NCBI GenBank assembly: GCA_003427395.1
Contig: BFEA01000660.1
Span: 78,494-99,178 of the forward strand
Source of the DNA: Chara braunii
Lineage: Eukaryota > Streptophyta > Charophyceae > Charales > Characeae
Reading direction: 5' to 3'
Length of the DNA: 20,685 bases
Below are positions 16,067 through 20,685 of this stretch, piece after piece; the first letter of the stretch is position 1, and every line of letters begins with the position of its first letter. The position numbers and the translations under genes are program-made. The notes below the pieces were generated by a model. The model was given only the letters and a program-made list of their open reading frames with translations. It had not been told where the DNA came from and ran no database searches.

Positions 16067-19000
16067 GAGGAGAGAGAGGGAAAGAAGAAGAAGAAGAGGA
16101 AAGAAAGAAGAAGAAGATGTAGACACTCTAAGAGAGTAAGAAGGGAGCAAAGTCAAATCCCTCCGGAAATTAAAATTATATCATGGAATGTTAATGGGTT
16201 GGCAGGGGTAATAGATAATCAACATAAGTGGCAGAATATAATTAACTACACGACTTGGTATGATACCTCGCCACCGGACTTTGTATGTCTTTTGGAGACG
16301 CATCTCACTGGGACGACTGAGCATCAGCAAACAAAGAATAGAATATTGCAGAAGCTCCAAAGAGTTAAAGGGGCTTGGTGGGCGACAACAAACACTCCTC
16401 ATTCGGCGGGGGTGGTTATAATTCAAAATAGCAGATCGANCGTTGACGAAATTGAAGGTAGATGGGTGAAGGTTAATTTTGAGTTTCATGATGAGCCATT
16501 CATGTTGCTGGCTGTCTACTGCCCGATTGGATCCCACCAGAGGATGGGTTTTGTAGGGCAGTTGCAAGGTATATTAGAGGAGGATAGACATATGGTGATA
16601 GCAGGTGATTGGAACGCAACACAAGAACCTAGAATAGATAGGTTAGCAGCAGGAGGGAGGCAATGGGAAGAGGGATTAGCGGAGGAAGCTCTACCAATTC
16701 ATAGTATGATGACATGCAAGGATTTGGTTGATCCATACAGATTGTACTTCCCTGATGAAAGACAGTTTACATATCTAAAGAGGAACCGCAGTCAACATCT
16801 ATCAGCATCAAGAATAGATTACTTTTTGGCTTCTACAAGCATAGTTGGTATGATACATTCGGTAGGCATAGGGGATTTGCCGTACGAAGCAGCTTTGGAT
16901 CATAAGCCTATTTTTCTGCACTTAGTTACAGACAAGCAAGTTAAGAGAGGTAAGGGGTTCTATAAGCTAAATAATTCGCTCCTGCGTACGGTAGAAATGA
17001 GGGAGGCAGTGCTCCACGTGTGCCAGACACATGATCCAAATACAGATACATTCCCACAATTACTCCTCGCACTCTCTAGAGCATCGTCGGCAGTGGCTAG
17101 ACGATTGGCGGCTAGAAGAAAGGAAAGGGAACAAGAATTGCAGCAGCCGATGAGAGTAGCAGAGTGGAACATAATCAACTCTCCAGGGCAAGAATTATAT
17201 GAAAGGATGTTGGATGCAGCAAGAGAGGAATTGGCGGAATGGCAACGTTGGAGATCTAGGGGTCTACAAATGAGAGCCAGGATTAGAGAATGGGAGGAAG
17301 GAGAAAGAATGACTAAATTCTTCTTCCGGAAAATAGTATCCAGGGGGAGAAATAACATCATTAATCAGCTTCAAGGACAGAACGGCCTCACTACAGATAG
17401 GGATGAGATGTTACAAGTGGCACTACAGTTTTACAGTAATCTGTATTCAACAAGGGAGCAGGGTCATCTACAACATCGAGTGCAAGAAGCACGTTCTAAA
17501 TTTCTAAATTATATGCAGCCCACAATCTCAAAGTATCAGGCGGCTAAACTGGACGCTCCAATAACAAAAGAGGAACTTTTGGAAGCATTAAAATCCATGG
17601 CCCCTAATAAAACCCCTGGAAAGGACGGTCTGACTAGGGAGTTTTGGATAGAATTCTGGCCAATCCTGGGGGATGAATATCTTGCATTCATGGAACAGGC
17701 GTGGCAGGCGGAGGGCTTGGGCCAGGATCCGACAACGGGGATTGTTACTTTAATTTACAAGAAAGGTAATCCAGCAGATATTCGGAACTATAGACCAATA
17801 ACATTGCTAACCTTAACCCATAAGATAGTGGCCAAAGTGTTGGCGAATCGATTAACAACAATCACAGCAGGTTGTTTCCATATAGATCAGACGGGATTCA
17901 TATCGGGTAGGTTTATCCTGGATAATGTAATGACACTAACAGAATCAGTTCGCTACATTCGAGATAAGAGGATTAATGCGGCCATATTATTTTTTGACTT
18001 TGAGAAAGCATACGATCAGGTCAGCTGGACATTTCTGCAACAATGCATGGAAAAGATGGGAGTGGGTCCAAATTTCAAAAAATGGATCAGAGTTCTTTAT
18101 AATGACGCACAAGGGCAAGTACAGGTTAATGGGCACTTATCTGCCAAGTATAGGATAACGAGATCGGTCAGGCGGGGAGATCCATTAGAGGCACCGATTT
18201 TCTTATTCATAATGGAGGCAGTGGCATCTTTTCTGCGTAAAGACCCTTCAATACAAAGATTGGTTGCAGATCCGGAGTTACAAGGGCACAATGTACAACT
18301 TCCCACGGTACTTCTATTTGCAGATGATCTGACAGTGCTCATAAGAGCGACCGATCCTTCGTTCCTGGCCTTAACAAAAGCAATGGAGGCCTTTCAGCTT
18401 GCATCATAAATAAAGATTAATTGGCAGAAAACGGAGGGATGGTGGTTAGTGGAAGAAGAACAGGGGAATGAACCTCCTGCAGACAGCCCGGAGGGGCTGA
18501 AGTGGACTTCAGCGAGAATACCTATCAGATATTTGGGCATCAAGATAACAGAAGCAGGGACACATCAATCGATGGCGGCAGATCTGATGACAAAGATTTT
18601 ACCTAAGTTAGGTTCTTGGTCTGCGGTCTACACCTCCATCCATGGGAGAGCCCTTATAATCAACGCTTCCATCTTTTCCATGTTATGGTACGTAGGTTCA
18701 ATATGGACACCGTCGGCGACCACGACAACCTTATTAAGAAGAAGAGCAGCCGCCTATCTTTGGACATCCAAAGTTACTCACAATAATTTTATTTCAAAGG
18801 TGGCATGGAAGCATGTCACCATTCCAAAACAACAGGGGGGGCTGGGAATTTTGGACCCGGATACTCAACTAAAGGCATTGCAAACGAAGTGGGTGGTTAG
18901 ACTCCTAACACAGCACAAGCTACCATGGACCTCTATAGTGTTGCACAGAATACGACAAATGGCTAAATTCAAAACGCCCCAGAATATGTCAGGCTTGTTT

Positions 19001-20512
19001 TGGCTAATGTGTAGTAATTGGCCTAAGGTGGGAGGACATGTACGAGGTATTCAGGCGGCTGACAATGAAGCAGCGAAAACATCGTATTGGGTACAGCTAT
19101 TGAGACTATGGAAGGACATTTTCCCAGCAAAAGTTAAGGAGCCAGGCACGAGGGAAGAAATTCTTAGACAACCTTTGTTTGGTAATCAGAGTATTAGGGA
19201 TGCACAAGGGAAGCCGCTGATACTGTCAATAAAAGACGCAAAGTGGGGAAGATGGGTAGAGCATGGGGTTTGGCAAGTAAAGCATATCTGGGAAGACAGG
19301 GAAGGGAGATGGAAAACTGTGGGAGAATTAAGGACTCAATTAAAAGGATGTCATAAATTAGATGATAATCGGGGGATTGTTTTAGGGGCAATACCACAAA
19401 GGTGGCAACAAGTCCTACAGGAGGGTATAAAATGGCAGCAGGGGGACTGGGCCACATGGAACTATGATAGTGAACCTAAGGAAGCCTTCAGGATATGGAA
19501 TCAAGATTCTTCAAAGCAGGATTGGCTACATGCAGATAAGTATGAAATTACCCATCCGTCCAATACAACTTCTCTTCTGGACACGACTTCTAAAGTTCCG
19601 TTAGTTNTTCTTAANCAATATNTGAGGAAGGTGAGGGTAGTGGAGACAGAGGATTTTACAATTTATAGTCCATCAGTATCGATTGAAGATCTGGAAGTGG
19701 ATCCGGTAGAATGGGCTTGGAAGCTAAAGAATAGAGGTACAGGTGTAGAAAGAAGAATTAACATCTTACATTATACTACTAGTTCTGGGTATAGATTGAG
19801 AAGACGGGCTCATACGCTCGCGCCTTTATTGACAAAGAGATGGGAAAAGAGAGTAGACATTCCACGTAATTAGTTAACCAAAATACCTTGGTCAAGTATT
19901 ACAGCTGTACGGTTGGGATCGGTTAGAAGTATGCAGTGGTTGATAGCTCACGTGGCACTTCCGGTCAATGCTTGGTTGGATGAGCGTAGAAGTTTGGGTC
20001 AGAGGAGCGCGGACAGTGCTGCATGCCNGGTATGTAGATCGGGGGATCCGGAAACAATGCTGCATTGCCTCATAGAATGTGAGGAAGCAGGTAAGTTTTG
20101 GGGGGAAGTGAGGAACATATGGGGACAGATTACAAGGTCTTTTTTTCCTGAGTCTAAAATCTCCCTTATGTTGGGACTCAACATCCCGAATCTATGGCAG
20201 AACTTTGAGAAGCATCTTTTTAAATTAGTGCGACAGTATAGTCTCTGGACTATCTGGAAACGCAGGTGCCAAGTTACTTTTGAAGATAGGCCAATGCACA
20301 TACAGGAAGCAAGGGAGATATTTCTAACGTTGGTTGAAACAAATTTTAGAGCACAATGGAAAGTAGTAAGGAAACAAGTACGACTCCATCCGGGACAAGA
20401 GGAAGAGATAATGAAACAGTTTAATCAGAATATCTTGGGGCAAGGAGCAGTTGCAATCATAAAGAATAATAATTTATCCTTCATTTGGAGAGGACACGTT
20501 CCAGACAGTTAG
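16067..20512 (+). pseudogene. LINE ORF2: endonuclease, reverse transcriptase, zinc motif
   Basis: One frame of 1482 codons with only two internal stops, TAA 18407-18409 and TAG 19871-19873. Endonuclease: SWNVNGL (16181-16201), LLETHL with the catalytic Glu at 16295, GDWN (16604-16615), SRIDYF (16808-16825), and LDHKP with the final Asp-His at 16898-16903. RT: NKTPGKDGLTREFW, then NYRPITLL, then QTGFISGRFILDN, then FFDFEKAYDQVSW (first catalytic Asp 17996-17998), RRGDPLEAPIF, and FADD (Asp pair 18323-18328). The second block begins INWQKTE, the usual L1 text just after the palm. C-terminus: C-x2-C at 20024-20035 and H-x4-C at 20063-20080. All catalytic residues I can identify are kept. ORF2 would nick the target and prime reverse transcription there. 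No upstream ORF1 is convincingly seen. Confidence 0.9.
20024..20080 (+). other. C-terminal zinc-binding motif of LINE ORF2
   Basis: The motif CxVC-R-S-G-D-P-E-T-M-L-H-C-L-I-E-C has the C-x2-C...H-x4-C ligands of the zinc-binding region found at the C-terminus of plant L1-type ORF2. The residue between the first two Cys is undetermined because of an N at 20028. The motif lies downstream of the TAG at 19871, so it would be lost from a terminated product. Confidence 0.75.
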
Positions 20513-20685
20513 GATGAGGTTAGGGTTTAAGGGAACCACATAGACATAGAGGATGGGTTGGTGAGGATAGAGTTTAGGGTAAATGGAAGGTTCAAAAGAG
20601 TTAAGGACTGTCTATAGGACACATTCTAGAGTGTGGCAGTAAGATCAAGGGTTTAGGGTTTAGCAATGGACATTTCACAAGGTTC
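20513..20685. other. LINE 3' region with telomere-like words
   Basis: After the ORF2 stop the sequence contains GGTTAGGGTTTAAGGG (20518-20533), TTTAGGG near 20572, and GGGTTTAGGGTTTAG (20649-20663), the last holding two plant-type TTTAGGG units. No gene, poly(A) tail or duplication is seen before the window ends. Confidence 0.6.

Larger units (their letters stand above)
16067..20685 (+). mobile_element. L1/Tx1-like LINE (non-LTR retrotransposon)
   Basis: The element has an apurinic-type endonuclease and RT in one long ORF2, with a C-terminal Cys/His motif, which is the L1-superfamily plan. There is no RNase H domain. The 5' limit is uncertain: the ORF2 frame opens after a TGA at 16064-16066, in a purine-rich stretch. 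No 3' poly(A) or target duplication is visible before the window ends, so the right limit is set by the window. Telomere-like motifs occur close to both sides. Confidence 0.85.

Noticed and set aside
15927-16139. Open frame (71 codons) just before ORF2 that could be the end of LINE ORF1
   Set aside because: It lacks any zinc knuckle or RRM motif, its second half is a purine-rich run coding only charged residues, and it overlaps the candidate primer-binding site on the other strand. Evidence is too thin to call.
18407-19873. Alternative genetic code (TAA/TAG read as an amino acid), because ORF2 continues in frame after both stops
   Set aside because: The gypsy copies also carry TGA stops and frameshifts, and their TAG falls where relatives have Lys. 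Ordinary mutational decay explains all of it.

Overview
This is a eukaryotic, repeat-rich, mostly non-genic window. It holds plant-type LTR retrotransposons of the Ty3/gypsy class, an L1/Tx1-like LINE, long dinucleotide and trinucleotide microsatellites, TTAGGG/TTTAGGG-like telomere motifs and a possible plant-style tRNA-iMet primer site. A land plant or streptophyte alga with a large genome (a charophyte such as Chara would fit) is my inference; no marker gene proves it. I see no intact host gene, no rRNA or tRNA, no CRISPR array and no prokaryotic feature.

Layout. 1-5640 is low-complexity and anonymous DNA with several short tandem duplications and palindromes, and one probable assembly error: a complete Nextera mate-pair junction adapter at 1896-1933, preceded by a 95-bp copy of 12115-12209. 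5640-7815 (+) is a decayed gypsy pol block (protease tail, RT, RNase H, integrase), here called element A. 7815-10600 (-) is the gag-protease part of a related element C, split by a retroposed sequence with a 42-nt poly(A) tail. 10600-14800 (-) is another relative, element B (leader, gag, protease, RT), whose RT is interrupted by a roughly 780-bp non-autonomous DNA transposon with CACTA-like ends. 14800-15960 is unassigned, with a possible primer-binding site and a telomere-like palindrome. 16067-20685 (+) is a LINE whose 4.4-kb ORF2 (endonuclease, RT, C-terminal zinc motif) stays in one frame, broken only by two stop codons.

How the pieces relate. A, B and C belong to one gypsy family: the same protease, RT, gag and zinc-knuckle sequences can be read in them, and the copies let the nested insertions be placed to the base. 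The order of events is layered: gypsy insertions and rearrangements first, then the DNA transposon and the poly(A) retroposon inside them. Nothing here is a novel coordinated system. The most consequential observation is the sequencing adapter, which means the sequence around 1800-1982 should not be trusted as genomic.
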